Assembly (NCBI GenBank): GCA_035651455.1
Contig: DASRFR010000013.1
Coordinates: 54,163 to 118,162 of the forward strand
Direction of reading: 5' to 3'
Source of the DNA: DASRFR01 sp035651455
GTDB lineage: Bacteria; Acidobacteriota; Terriglobia; Terriglobales; Acidobacteriaceae
DNA: 64,000 nucleotides
This document shows, one piece after another, positions 8,853 through 17,556 of this stretch (positions are counted from its first letter, which is position 1; each line of letters starts with the position of its first letter). Position numbers and translations under genes: made by a program. The notes beneath the pieces are model-generated. The model was not told the origin of the DNA. It did not search any database and worked only from the letters and a program-made list of their open reading frames with translations.

Positions 8853-9296
8853 ATGAAGCTGTGCTACACAGGCCGTATCTGGTTAGATCTGGTAGCGATC
8901 TGCACCAGTACTGCGGCGCTTCTCGCGTTAGCTCTGGCGCTCATCAGCACAGTCGCAGTACTTGCCGCAGCACAGGTTCATTCCTACTCGCGCCTTTCTT
9001 CAACTGCGCACGCAGTGCAGCCGCCCCAACGAAGCCATAGCGCGCAACACTTCTCTGGAGTCATTAGCGATTCGATTTGCGGGGCCAAGCACGATCGCAG
9101 GAATAACCAGAGCGCCGCCGGTTGCACTCGTTTTTGCCTCGCGCGAGGAGCGCATTATGCCCTGGTCAGCGGGGATACGGTGTACAGCGTGCACGGCTAT
9201 GAAGGCACGCTGGACCACTACGCCGGCCAGCGGTTGACCCTGACCGGAACACTTGAGGGGAACACGATTACCCTGAGCTCCGTGCCCGGAGAGTGA
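8853..9296 (+). CDS. Small secreted protein of an Acidobacteria-type family
   Basis: A 147-residue protein with a long hydrophobic N-terminal segment (residues ~12-40) that would act as a signal peptide or anchor. The mature part opens with FSGVISDSICGAKHDR and has four Cys in the order C...C...C plus GAHYALVSGDTVYSVHGYEG, YAGQRLTLTGTLEGNTITL. This 'SGVxSDSxCGAKH ... V/L-GxTVY.. GQxVTVTG' layout recurs in small exported proteins of Acidobacteriota; the function is unknown. GAGGA lies 8 nt before the ATG. It converges with the PIN/TRAM gene 40 bp downstream. Confidence 0.75.
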   Translation: MKLCYTGRIWLDLVAICTSTAALLALALALISTVAVLAAAQVHSYSRLSSTAHAVQPPQRSHSAQHFSGVISDSICGAKHDRRNNQSAAGCTRFCLARGAHYALVSGDTVYSVHGYEGTLDHYAGQRLTLTGTLEGNTITLSSVPGE

Positions 9297-9336
9297 ACCG
9301 AAATTGCATCCGGCAAAATACTGAGGATGACTCCTG

Positions 9337-10446
9337 CTATTCCACCGGACGCTCCGCCATCACCGGCGGTTTCTTGACATCAATTCCCCCCGAATTGGCA
9401 TTTCCCACCGCAGCCGTTGAACCTGAGGCCGTAACAGAACGTGGAGGCTCGCTTCGGGCGAAGCGCTCATCCCATTTGCCGAAAATCATCTTTCCGGCCG
9501 TGGTCTGCAACACGGAAGTAACCGAAATATCGATGGTTTTGCCGATCATCTTGCGGGCGTTGTCGACAACCACCATGGTGCCGTCATCAAGGTAGGCGAC
9601 ACCCTGGTTGTATTCCTTCCCTTCCTTCAGGATGAATACTTTCATAGTCTCGCCGGGGAGCACGATTGGTTTCAACGAGTTTGCCAGCTCGTTAATGTTC
9701 AGTACTTCCACCCCCTGCAATTGCGCAACCTTATTAAGGTTGAAATCGTTGGTAATGATCTTGCCTTCGTAAAGCTTGGCAAGTTCAATCAACTTCATGT
9801 CCACTTCGCGCACGCTGGGAAAATCATCTTCGACAATTTGGATTTGCAGTGACGCCACTTTTTGCAGCCGCTGCAGAATATCCAAGCCTCGCCGCCCACG
9901 ATTGCGTTTCAGCGAGTCCGCCGAGTCAGCAACCAGTTGTAATTCGCGCAGCACGAACTGGGGGATCACGATGGTGCCATCCAGAAAACCGGTTTCGGCA
10001 ATATCCGCGATCCTGCCGTCAATAATCACGCTGGTATCCAGGATCTTGTAGCTCTTCTTCGATTGCTTCTCACCGCCGAAGATCCCGCCCAGCGCCGCCA
10101 GGTTCAGCAAGTCACCCTTGGTCGCGCCCACCACCAGCCCCACATAGGCCATCAGCAGCATGACCATCAGCATGAGGAAGCTTTGGGTGTGTCCGGGTGC
10201 GATGCTGTTGCGGATTACTAACGCAAAGAGGTAGGCGCCGAAAATTCCGAGGACGCTGCCGATGGCGGCGCCGATCAGCCTTTTCAGACTTACCCGGTGG
10301 AGGCGCCACTCAAAGATCAGAATGGCACAACCGATCAGCGCGCCCACCCCTGCATCCAATTTCGAAGGAAGACCGAAGGGTTCGATGAGGTAACAGGTTA
10401 TGGCTACGAAGACGACAAAAAGAAAACGAACAACTATTAAGTCCAC
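9337..10446 (-). CDS. Membrane-anchored PIN/TRAM-domain protein (YacL-like)
   Basis: Putative membrane-bound RNase-like protein. With the GTG start at 10446 the protein has 369 residues. Residues ~1-125 hold four hydrophobic helices, ~130-260 a PIN domain with its acidic residues in LDTSVIIDGRIADI, QLVADSAD and EGKIITNDFNLNK, and the C-terminal part (~280-345) is a TRAM domain ending in DISVTSVLQTTAGKMIFGK. This matches the YacL/TIGR family found in Bacillus and Acidobacteria; the target RNA is unknown. GTG 10446 is chosen because GGAGG lies 5-6 nt upstream; the longer reading to 10527 adds 27 residues without a better site. The C-terminal tail after TRAM is low-complexity. Confidence 0.88.
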   Translation of the reverse strand: MDLIVVRFLFVVFVAITCYLIEPFGLPSKLDAGVGALIGCAILIFEWRLHRVSLKRLIGAAIGSVLGIFGAYLFALVIRNSIAPGHTQSFLMLMVMLLMAYVGLVVGATKGDLLNLAALGGIFGGEKQSKKSYKILDTSVIIDGRIADIAETGFLDGTIVIPQFVLRELQLVADSADSLKRNRGRRGLDILQRLQKVASLQIQIVEDDFPSVREVDMKLIELAKLYEGKIITNDFNLNKVAQLQGVEVLNINELANSLKPIVLPGETMKVFILKEGKEYNQGVAYLDDGTMVVVDNARKMIGKTIDISVTSVLQTTAGKMIFGKWDERFARSEPPRSVTASGSTAAVGNANSGGIDVKKPPVMAERPVE

Positions 10447-10787
10447 GAGGACCTCCTCGGGGGGAGGCATGCTGCCGGACTGCACAGCACAAATTTTCAA
10501 CCCCTTGCCGGCAGCCCTGAATGCCAAGTACTCGGCAGCCAGCGTATGTGCAATCGGAGTCTATGAATATATGAACTGACCCCGAGATCCGGCTCCCACT
10601 TGCCTCCGGACGCAGATTAAGTACAGGCAGAGTATATACCCCTGCCGTCCCGGGCACACCCGAAAAGCCCGACCGCCCACCTCGTTTCCGCGCCGATATG
10701 GATCATCGGAACAGATGCAAGAACTTGACCTGTGGCTCGCGCAGGGCTGCCGCCCCATCCCTTTAGCGCCGCTGCTAAACTTCCCTC
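10447..10787. other. Divergent intergenic region PIN/TRAM gene / MDR reductase
   Basis: About 340 bp that must carry promoters for both flanking genes. No convincing small gene, hairpin or operator was seen. Confidence 0.4.
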
Positions 10788-11741
10788 ATGAAAGCGCTCG
10801 TGATCCCCCGCCTTGGTCCACCCGACGTTCTCCAGTTGCAGAACATTCCTGACCTTGCCCCCAGCCCCGGCGAGGTGCTCATCCGGGTGGAAGCAGGCGG
10901 CCTTAACTTCGCCGACGTCTTAACCGTGCAGGGAGGCTACCCGGGCGCACCGAAGCCGCCGCTCACGGCGGGACGCGAGTTCGCTGGCGTGCGCGATGAT
11001 TCTGGAGGACGCGTCATGGGCTATACCCAGTGGGGCGCTTTTGCGGAGCGCGTTGCAGCCAAACCACAACTTCTCTGGCGCGTGCCTGAACAGTGGAACG
11101 CCGAAACTGCGGCGGCATTTCCTGTGAACTATTTCACTGCTTACTTTGCGTACTGGAAAGCAGGCCTTGTAGACAAGCCTGCGGGAACTCGCGTATTGAT
11201 CCATGCCGTTGCCGGAGGGGTCGGCACCGCCGCCCTAGAGATTGGTAAGGTCCTCGGTATCGAGATGTATGGCACATCATCTTCGGATGAGAAGCTGGCG
11301 CGCGTACAGGAGCTCGGGCTACAGCATGGCATCAACTACAAACAGCGTGACTATGAAGATGCCATCAAGGAGATGACCGGGGGCGAAGGTGTGGATGCCG
11401 TCTTTGAAATGCTTGGCGGCGAGCACACTGCCAAGAGTACCCGCTGCCTGCGCAATTTTGGCCGCGTCATTGTGTACGGATCGGCGACCGGCAAGCAGGC
11501 GCAGCTCGATACTCGCGCTCTTTACGCCAAAGGGGCGAGTATCCACGGTCTCTGGCTAACGTATCTGTCCGGCAACAGCGATCTGATGTCCAAAGCGTGG
11601 ACTCAGCTTTCGCGGTGGATCGCCGAGGGCCGCCTGAATCCTGTGGTCGGACAAATTCTTCCCCTGGATCGTGCGGCGGAGGCCTACAAGCTCTTGCTGG
11701 AGCGCAAAAACTTCGGCAAAGTCGTTTTGCGAATTCCGTGA
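10788..11741 (+). CDS. Zinc-independent medium-chain dehydrogenase/reductase (quinone oxidoreductase-like)
   Basis: NADPH-dependent reductase of the quinone oxidoreductase branch of the MDR superfamily, probably cytosolic. The 317 residues show the GroES-like N-terminal domain (MKALVIPRLGPPDVL, GLNFADVLTVQGGYPG) and the Rossmann motif AVAGGVGTAALEIGKVLG at ~140-157, followed by DAVFEMLGGEHTAKSTRCL. The catalytic zinc ligands of alcohol dehydrogenases are lacking. It is close to the zeta-crystallin/Qor pattern; the substrate is unknown. It is flanked by unrelated genes and is probably monocistronic. Confidence 0.88.
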   Translation: MKALVIPRLGPPDVLQLQNIPDLAPSPGEVLIRVEAGGLNFADVLTVQGGYPGAPKPPLTAGREFAGVRDDSGGRVMGYTQWGAFAERVAAKPQLLWRVPEQWNAETAAAFPVNYFTAYFAYWKAGLVDKPAGTRVLIHAVAGGVGTAALEIGKVLGIEMYGTSSSDEKLARVQELGLQHGINYKQRDYEDAIKEMTGGEGVDAVFEMLGGEHTAKSTRCLRNFGRVIVYGSATGKQAQLDTRALYAKGASIHGLWLTYLSGNSDLMSKAWTQLSRWIAEGRLNPVVGQILPLDRAAEAYKLLLERKNFGKVVLRIP

Positions 11742-11790
11742 ACGTTGCAGGCTTGGACAGATATTCGTGTCCGGTGCGGCACTGCAGACG

Positions 11791-12675
11791 CTATCTGCAG
11801 TTCGTCCCCACGTACCCTTGTTGTTGTCCCGAGCTCGTCGTCACACTGCCCGTAATGTCGCCATTCAGGTTGATGCCATCCGTCGTGATGGACGTGGTAT
11901 TCGGGATTACGACGTTGGCGAATGCCCCGCCTTTGTACACGAAGCCCCCAAGCTGCCCACTGTTGAGGACGTAATATCCTGCGGCTGCCTTGTGATCATT
12001 GATTCCGGTCAATGCGCTGTCTGCCGCGCCCGGGTAATCGATCGTGGTGTATTGTCCCTGATTCAGCAAGAAGCCGTGTCCGGTCAGATCGGGACTGGTG
12101 TAGTTTCCCGCAATCACTCCCGAGTCGTTGATGTCGGACGCAGTCGTACTCAACGCGTTCGCAACCGTAAGAGTGCTGAATTGACCTCCGCTCAGCAGGA
12201 ATCCGCTGCCCTTCCCGGCAACCGCATAATCTCCTACGATGTCGCCGTGGTTGTTGATTCCCAGCGCGGCGGTGGAGTTCGAATTCGGAACATCGATGCT
12301 CGTAAATGTTCCGTCCGGGCCAATCAGGAAACCATGCCCTTTGATCAATGTGACTTCGTCCGAGCCCACGATCGCGCCTTTGTCATTGATTCCCTGCAGC
12401 CATGTACCTTGCGCAGCTCCCGGCGCGGAATAACTCTTCAGCGTCCCATCGGCTCGCCGCAGGAAGCCTACTGCTGTAGGCCCGTTGAAGTAGTGTCCCA
12501 CTACCGTGCCACTGCGATTGATTCCTGTTCCATCCAGAAAAGACGAGCCATTCACGCTAAAGAAAGTGAAATCGCAACTGTATGTGCCCGCTTGGGTTTG
12601 TGCGAAAGCTGCCGCCGAAGCAATCACTGCGCACGCGACTGCGGCCATGGTGCACGTGAGGCTTGCATACTTCAT
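11791..12675 (-). CDS. Secreted HAF-repeat protein
   Basis: A 294-residue exported protein with a signal peptide (residues 1-25, cleavage after AAAFA) and about six repeats of ~35-40 residues. Each repeat follows the scheme G-I-N-x-x-G-x-I-V-G-x-Y ... G-F-L-x-x-x-G-x-F-x-T-I-D-x-P. This is the HAF repeat common in Acidobacteria and probably folds as a beta-propeller; the function is unknown. GGAGG lies 6 nt before the ATG. A final Cys pair (TYSCDF near the start, GTNCR at the end) could staple the propeller closed; that is inference. Confidence 0.85.
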   Translation of the reverse strand: MKYASLTCTMAAVACAVIASAAAFAQTQAGTYSCDFTFFSVNGSSFLDGTGINRSGTVVGHYFNGPTAVGFLRRADGTLKSYSAPGAAQGTWLQGINDKGAIVGSDEVTLIKGHGFLIGPDGTFTSIDVPNSNSTAALGINNHGDIVGDYAVAGKGSGFLLSGGQFSTLTVANALSTTASDINDSGVIAGNYTSPDLTGHGFLLNQGQYTTIDYPGAADSALTGINDHKAAAGYYVLNSGQLGGFVYKGGAFANVVIPNTTSITTDGINLNGDITGSVTTSSGQQQGYVGTNCR

Positions 12676-13195
12676 TGAATTCCTCCCGGAGAGTTGCTGT
12701 TTAGGTGAGACTCCGGCGAAGATCGGTTGCTCTGCTGCCGTCGACGAATGGAGAAACTGGAGGCGCCGTTGTGCGCCGCATTTACCCGGACATTAAACAC
12801 AACACCCGGACGCTGTCGTGCACGCACGAGTGTTAGGACTGCTAACCCAACCCACTAAAGCTCGTCCAAAGCTGTGAGCAATACAAGGGAACTTCCTGGG
12901 AGCTGCGAACGTATCTTGGGACGAGCGAAGATGGTCGGTGAGCCCGAGGCCGTCAGCCAGGGGATTCACTTAAAAATTTTGCGGGGTTAGAGGTTCTTTC
13001 TCACACTCGGTTTGGCGGCCCAGGTGAGAAGTTCCTGACCAGAACCCGGGTCTTGCGACCCACGTTCTTTCTAACCCCGACCGCTGCATTCTAAGCCTTT
13101 CGCTGCGAAACGCAAGCCGTGGCGAGCCCCAATCACGCCGCCCAGAACCGTTCTCGACGACTCGGGAATGAGGAGATTAACGAGGAGATTGCATT
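12676..13195. other. 520-bp intergenic region with structured element and duplicated Shine-Dalgarno
   Basis: Holds the structured element at 12982-13079 and, at its right end, two copies of GAGGAGATT (13170-13178 and 13182-13190) before the ATG at 13196. No other gene was recognised. Both flanking genes point away from the gap, so both promoters lie here. Confidence 0.6.
12982..13079 (-). ncRNA. Candidate structured RNA: three-stem junction with GCAA tetraloop
   Basis: Nested inverted repeats lie in the 520-bp gap between the HAF gene and the small secreted protein. P1 is a 10-bp closing stem, CGGGGUUAGA (12982-12991) with UCUAACCCCG (13070-13079). P2 is UUCUCAC (12998-13004) with GUGAGAA (13024-13030). 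P3 is AGAAC (13041-13045) with GUUCU (13064-13068), then GGGUC (13048-13052) with GACCC (13057-13061) around a 4-nt loop. Read on the reverse strand the P3 loop is GCAA, a GNRA tetraloop, which favours that strand. There it would lie ~300 nt upstream of the HAF gene; on the plus strand it is ~117 nt before the gene at 13196. GTTCTTTCT is directly repeated at 12993 and 13064. No known RNA family is assigned. Confidence 0.45.
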
Positions 13196-13582
13196 ATGAA
13201 GTTATCGACGATATCCAAGAGCCTCCTGCTGGGACTGGCGGTGCTGCTCACAACCGTGGCCTTTGCCTCCAACAAGGGCTCATTCAATCTGGCCGATCTC
13301 ACCGTGGTAAATGGACAAAAGCTGCCCCCGGGCGACTACAAGGTTGAATGGGATGGCAATGGCCCCAACGTGCAACTTAACATCGTGCAGGGGAAGAAGA
13401 CCGTCACCACCGTCCCCGCACATGTTGTCGATTTGAAGGAACCAGCCTCGACAAATTCCGCCGTCGTGCGCAAGAATGATGACGGAACCAGGAGCCTTTC
13501 AGAAATTCGGCTGCATGGTAAGAAGTTTGCTTTTGCCCTGGGCTCTGAACAAGCCCGATCGGAAGAGAACACCGCAAAATAG
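13196..13582 (+). CDS. Small secreted protein, unknown function
   Basis: A 128-residue exported protein. The signal peptide spans about 1-24, with cleavage after AFA before SNKGS. The mature part reads FNLADLTVVNGQKLPPGDYKVEWDGNGPNVQLNIVQGKKTV, with a 'LPPGDYKVxW' core I associate with small acidobacterial exported proteins. No catalytic motif is visible. The ribosome-binding region is unusual in carrying two GAGGAGATT copies 12 nt apart; the proximal one is at a normal distance. A strong terminator follows 17 bp after the stop. Confidence 0.75.
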   Translation: MKLSTISKSLLLGLAVLLTTVAFASNKGSFNLADLTVVNGQKLPPGDYKVEWDGNGPNVQLNIVQGKKTVTTVPAHVVDLKEPASTNSAVVRKNDDGTRSLSEIRLHGKKFAFALGSEQARSEENTAK

Positions 13583-13598
13583 CATCACGAACTATCGT

Positions 13599-13624
13599 AA
13601 TGGGGAGCATTTATGCTCCCCATT
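13599..13624. terminator. Rho-independent bidirectional terminator
   Basis: A perfect 12-bp inverted repeat with a 2-nt loop (AATGGGGAGCAT / ATGCTCCCCATT), followed by a T-rich stretch on the plus strand. It lies between the stop of the secreted protein (13582) and the stop of lipB (13642), so it can serve both converging genes. Confidence 0.85.
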
Positions 13625-13641
13625 TTCTTACCGCTTCGGTA

Positions 13642-14424
13642 CTAGGCCCAAAAGCTTTCTTTCTCTTCGTGAATCTCGCGCAACTCTTTGGGCAATTTCA
13701 GGGGAGTATCGCTGGGAGCAAGCAGGGCGTCCAGGTTCGCAGCGGGCATGACCTTCTCCTGGAAGACTGTCTCAAAATGTCGCACGATAGAGTTCGCGAC
13801 CGCATCCATCGGCAGCTCCCGTCCCAAATGTTCGGCCATTGAGGTCACGGGTTTGGAGGCAATGCCGCACGGGACGATGAGATTGAAAAAGCTGAGGTCG
13901 GTATTCACGTTTAGTGCGAAGCCGTGGGAGGTTACCCCCCGCGATATGTGGACTCCAAGCGCGGCAATTTTGGCTTGAGCAGAATCAGCCCGCCCTGTCG
14001 TCCACACACCTGTCATTTTTGGCACGCGCTCACAGGCAATTCCAAAATCTGCGCAGGTCCGAATCAGAATTTCTTCCAGCCCCCGCACATACTCGATCAC
14101 GCCCAGTGTCTTGCGCTTGGTGTCGCGCGAAGGAAGCGCCCGCAGATCCATAATCGGGTAGCCCACCCACTGCCCCGGGCCATGGAACGTGACATCTCCC
14201 CCGCGATCGCACTCGAAAACCTCCACGCCCCGTCGTTGCAACTCTGTGTTTGATCCCAGAACATTGGCCCTTCGCGCATTGCGTCCCAGGGTGATCACTG
14301 GCGGGTGCTCGAGCAGCAGCAGCACTTCCCCGATCTTGCCTTGCTTCCTAGCTTCGACCAGCGATTGCTGCAGCCGTGTCGCGATCGAGTAATCGAGCAG
14401 GCCAAGTTGGACGAGTGAAATCAT
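13642..14424 (-). CDS. lipB: Octanoyl-[acyl carrier protein]:protein octanoyltransferase
   Basis: Transfers octanoate from ACP to lipoyl domains of 2-oxoacid dehydrogenases and the glycine cleavage system, the first step of lipoate synthesis. The conserved RGGDVTFHGPGQWVGYP, the Lys in AKIAALGVHISRG and the catalytic Cys in LIVPCGI are present. The 260 residues include a ~35-residue C-terminal extension after the catalytic domain. lipA is not next to it. It converges with the small secreted protein across the terminator at 13599. Confidence 0.96.
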   Translation of the reverse strand: MISLVQLGLLDYSIATRLQQSLVEARKQGKIGEVLLLLEHPPVITLGRNARRANVLGSNTELQRRGVEVFECDRGGDVTFHGPGQWVGYPIMDLRALPSRDTKRKTLGVIEYVRGLEEILIRTCADFGIACERVPKMTGVWTTGRADSAQAKIAALGVHISRGVTSHGFALNVNTDLSFFNLIVPCGIASKPVTSMAEHLGRELPMDAVANSIVRHFETVFQEKVMPAANLDALLAPSDTPLKLPKELREIHEEKESFWA

Positions 14425-14473
14425 CTTCGATATTGATTATTTCATTGCCGCGGGCGATGCCGAAACAAATGCC

Positions 14474-15499
14474 CTAGCCGAGGAGCCGGGCGGCATCTTT
14501 GGCGAAATAGGTGAGAACGATGCTGGCTCCTGCCCGGCGGATCGACAGCAACGATTCCATCATCACCCGGTCGCGATCGATCCAGTTATTCCGGGCCGCC
14601 GCCTCAATCATTGCATACTCACCCGACACCTGGTATGCGGCCAGAGATACGTCGAAGCGCTCTCGCGCGGCAGCAATGACGTCCAGATACGGCAGGGCCG
14701 GCTTCACCATGATCATGTCGGCGCCTTCTTCCAGGTCGAGTTCAATTTCTCTCATGGCTTCGCGCAAATTGCCGGGATCCATCTGGTACGAGCGGCGGTC
14801 GCCGAACTGTGGCGTAGAATCGGCGGCCTCGCGAAAGGGTCCGTAGAATCCAGAGGCGAATTTCGCCGCATAGGACAGGATGGGTGTGTTGATAAAACCC
14901 GCCGCGTCCAGACCCTTCCGGATCGCTCCTACGCGGCCGTCCATCATGTCGGAAGGGGCGATAATATCTACCCCCGCGCGCGCCAGGGAGACCGAAGTCC
15001 GCGCCAGCAGTTCCAGGCTTTCATCGTTCACGATTTCGTAGTCCGCGCTCGTCGCCGGAGGAGTGGCCGCCGCCGCTCCCAGCGACTGTGGGTTGGCCCG
15101 GACAATCCCACAATGACCATGCGACATGTACTCACAAAGGCAAACATCGCCCATTACAATCAGGTCGGGCAGCTCGCGCTTCAGGCCGCGCGCCGCCTGC
15201 TGCACGATGCCATCGTCGGCCCATGCTCCTGTCGCAACTTCGTCTTTTTTCTCGGGAAGGCCAAAGAGAATGACCGAGGGCACGCCCAGCTTGTAAGCGC
15301 CGCGAGCTTCCTCTACGGCTTCATCTACTGATAGATTGAACACCCCGGGCATGGAGCGCACTTCTTTGCGAACGCCCTGCCCTGGACAGACAAACATTGG
15401 GTAAACGAAGGACTCGGGAGTGAGCCGGGTCTCGCGCACCAGGCTGCGCAGTGGTTCCGTGCGGCGAAGCCGGCGCAGGCGCGTGACCGGGAAACTCAT
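14474..15499 (-). CDS. hemB: Delta-aminolevulinic acid dehydratase (porphobilinogen synthase)
   Basis: Condenses two 5-aminolevulinate molecules to porphobilinogen in tetrapyrrole synthesis. The 341 residues carry the Schiff-base lysines in LSYAAKFASGFYGPF and MIMVKPALPYLD. The metal site DVCLCEYMSHGHCG keeps three cysteines, so this is the zinc-dependent type. It lies 49 bp upstream of lipB on the same strand, so the two may be co-transcribed. Confidence 0.97.
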   Translation of the reverse strand: MSFPVTRLRRLRRTEPLRSLVRETRLTPESFVYPMFVCPGQGVRKEVRSMPGVFNLSVDEAVEEARGAYKLGVPSVILFGLPEKKDEVATGAWADDGIVQQAARGLKRELPDLIVMGDVCLCEYMSHGHCGIVRANPQSLGAAAATPPATSADYEIVNDESLELLARTSVSLARAGVDIIAPSDMMDGRVGAIRKGLDAAGFINTPILSYAAKFASGFYGPFREAADSTPQFGDRRSYQMDPGNLREAMREIELDLEEGADMIMVKPALPYLDVIAAARERFDVSLAAYQVSGEYAMIEAAARNNWIDRDRVMMESLLSIRRAGASIVLTYFAKDAARLLG

Positions 15500-15732
15500 A
15501 GCCTGATTCTAGCAGAGGCCCATAACCAGAAAACCGTGCTTTGCCCGTGTCTAAACTATAACTTCCGCATGTGACCCGGATCACCGAACATAGGTACAAG
15601 CTGTGATAACTCCATGCCAAAAGAAAGGGCATCAGGGAGGACGTTACGAGTAACCTTACTGAAGTAATGCCGCTTTGGACCGTGTGAAACATAACAGCTC
15701 GCTCGACCAGTAGAATTTGCCCAAGGACCAGT

Positions 15733-17478
15733 ATGTTTGCAGGCCTGAAACCGTGGAAGGCAGGCGCGGGGGCGATTCTGCTCGCCTACCTTGTGGTCGG
15801 CACGCTGGTTCCTCCTGGCTTCGTGCGCGGCGTTTTCGGCAACATCGTTCCGTTGTGCCTGATTGTTTTAGGCGCGGCGACGATGTTCGCGACCGCACAG
15901 AGAAATCGCGGACTTGCACGCATTTTCTGGCTGCTGATGGGCTCCAGTTTTGTCCTGTGGTTTCTCAACACCGTGGGCTGGACCTGGATAGAAGTGGTCG
16001 CGCGCAAGCCCCTACCGGAACCGTTTTTCGGCGACACCGTCCTCTTCATCCACATAGTCCCCATGATGGCCGCCATCGGTCTTCGTGCCCATCATCCCGA
16101 GGGCGAGAGAAAACGGTATTTCAGCACTCTCAATTTCCTCATGTTATTGCTGTGGTGGGTATTCCTGTACATGTTCATTGTGTTCCCCGACCAGTACATC
16201 TCCCTGAATGTCGACGCGTACGGAAGAAAATTTGACGTCCTCTATCTCATTCAGAACCTGATGCTCTTAACGGGTCTCGCCTATGCCTACCTGAGTACCT
16301 CCGGGCACTGGCGCACTATTTACGGACACCTGCTCGGAGCCAGTTCTCTCTACACCTTCTCGTCTTATTTCCTTGATATAGCCATTGCCAGGCGCGAGTA
16401 CCACACAGGCGGTGTGTTTGATCTCCCGTACGCGTTGTCGATTTGCTGGTTTATCTGGGCGGGACGCCTGGGCGGAAGCTTGCCATTGGAGCCCGAGATT
16501 TCGCAATCGGCCGGTAGCCGTTGGTTGGGCATTGCGCCGCGGCTGGCAATGGCCGCCATTTTGTCGCTGCCGCTCATGGCATTCTGGGCGCTTCTCCTCG
16601 ATCACTCGCCGCCCATTTTCCGCCAGTTCCGCATCCTTATTGCCCTGTTGGCGATGCTCGTCCTCGGATTTTGCGTTTTCCTGAAACAGTATCGTCTGGA
16701 TCGCGATTTGATGAGACTGCTGCAGGAGTCCCGGCACAGTTACCAGAATTTGCAGCGCTTGCAGACCCAATTGGTGCAGAAGGAAAAGCTCGCCTCATTA
16801 GGACAGTTGGTGGCCGGCGCCGCCCATGAGATCAACAATCCACTAGCGGCAATCCTCGGCTATTCGGACCTGTTATCGGGGAACTCGGGATTAAAGCCCG
16901 AGCAGGTTTCCATGGCGCAGAAGATTGCCCAGCAGGCGCGGCGCACTCGCGATTTGGTTGCCGACCTCCTGAGCTTCGCTCAGCAGACCTCCGGTGAAAA
17001 GAATTCCCTCGAGATGATGGCTTTGCTCCAGCGTGCTCTCAAGATGCATACCGTCGCGGCGGAGCGTCGCAAGATCAGCATGGACTTGATTGCCGATGGT
17101 GGCCTTCCCCCGGTCTGGGGTAATGGCAACCAACTCCTGCAGGCCTCCTTGCAGATCATCGAGAACGCAATTGATGCCTTGGAAGAAGTCGGCGGCGGTC
17201 AACTTATCGTTACATTGAAGCGAGAAGACGACGAGATTGTGATCCAGTTCTCCGACAATGGTCCCGGCATTCGCGATCCACAGCGGGTCTTCGACCCCTT
17301 CTACACCACGAAGCCCATCGGCAAAGGCACCGGCCTTGGACTGAGCGCCACCTACGGTGTGATTCAAGACCACAATGGGCAGATCACCTGTCAGAACAAA
17401 CCTGACCGCGGTGCAGTCTTCACCATCCGGCTTCCCATCTCCGCGCAGCCCGCCGAAACCATGTCGGCAAACGCCTGA
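15733..17478 (+). CDS. Membrane sensor histidine kinase with polytopic N-terminus
   Basis: Signal-transducing kinase. Residues ~10-315 contain about ten hydrophobic segments, a 7TMR/MASE-like input region without a large extracytoplasmic loop. A short coiled coil (~325-350) leads into HisKA with the phosphoacceptor His in LVAGAAHEINNPLAAILGYSDLL (~366). HATPase_c follows with N box ENAIDALEEVGGG, G1 DNGPGIRDPQRVFDPF and G2 KPIGKGTGLGLSATYGV. The ligand is unknown. No response regulator is adjacent, so it is an orphan kinase. The ATG at 15733 has no strong Shine-Dalgarno. Confidence 0.9.
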   Translation: MFAGLKPWKAGAGAILLAYLVVGTLVPPGFVRGVFGNIVPLCLIVLGAATMFATAQRNRGLARIFWLLMGSSFVLWFLNTVGWTWIEVVARKPLPEPFFGDTVLFIHIVPMMAAIGLRAHHPEGERKRYFSTLNFLMLLLWWVFLYMFIVFPDQYISLNVDAYGRKFDVLYLIQNLMLLTGLAYAYLSTSGHWRTIYGHLLGASSLYTFSSYFLDIAIARREYHTGGVFDLPYALSICWFIWAGRLGGSLPLEPEISQSAGSRWLGIAPRLAMAAILSLPLMAFWALLLDHSPPIFRQFRILIALLAMLVLGFCVFLKQYRLDRDLMRLLQESRHSYQNLQRLQTQLVQKEKLASLGQLVAGAAHEINNPLAAILGYSDLLSGNSGLKPEQVSMAQKIAQQARRTRDLVADLLSFAQQTSGEKNSLEMMALLQRALKMHTVAAERRKISMDLIADGGLPPVWGNGNQLLQASLQIIENAIDALEEVGGGQLIVTLKREDDEIVIQFSDNGPGIRDPQRVFDPFYTTKPIGKGTGLGLSATYGVIQDHNGQITCQNKPDRGAVFTIRLPISAQPAETMSANA

Positions 17479-17556
17479 TCCTCAGTCGCATACACTTTTT
17501 CATGGTCCGTGGCCGTCGGAATGGGCGTCTCACCCGCCGGTGTAACATGGGACGGC

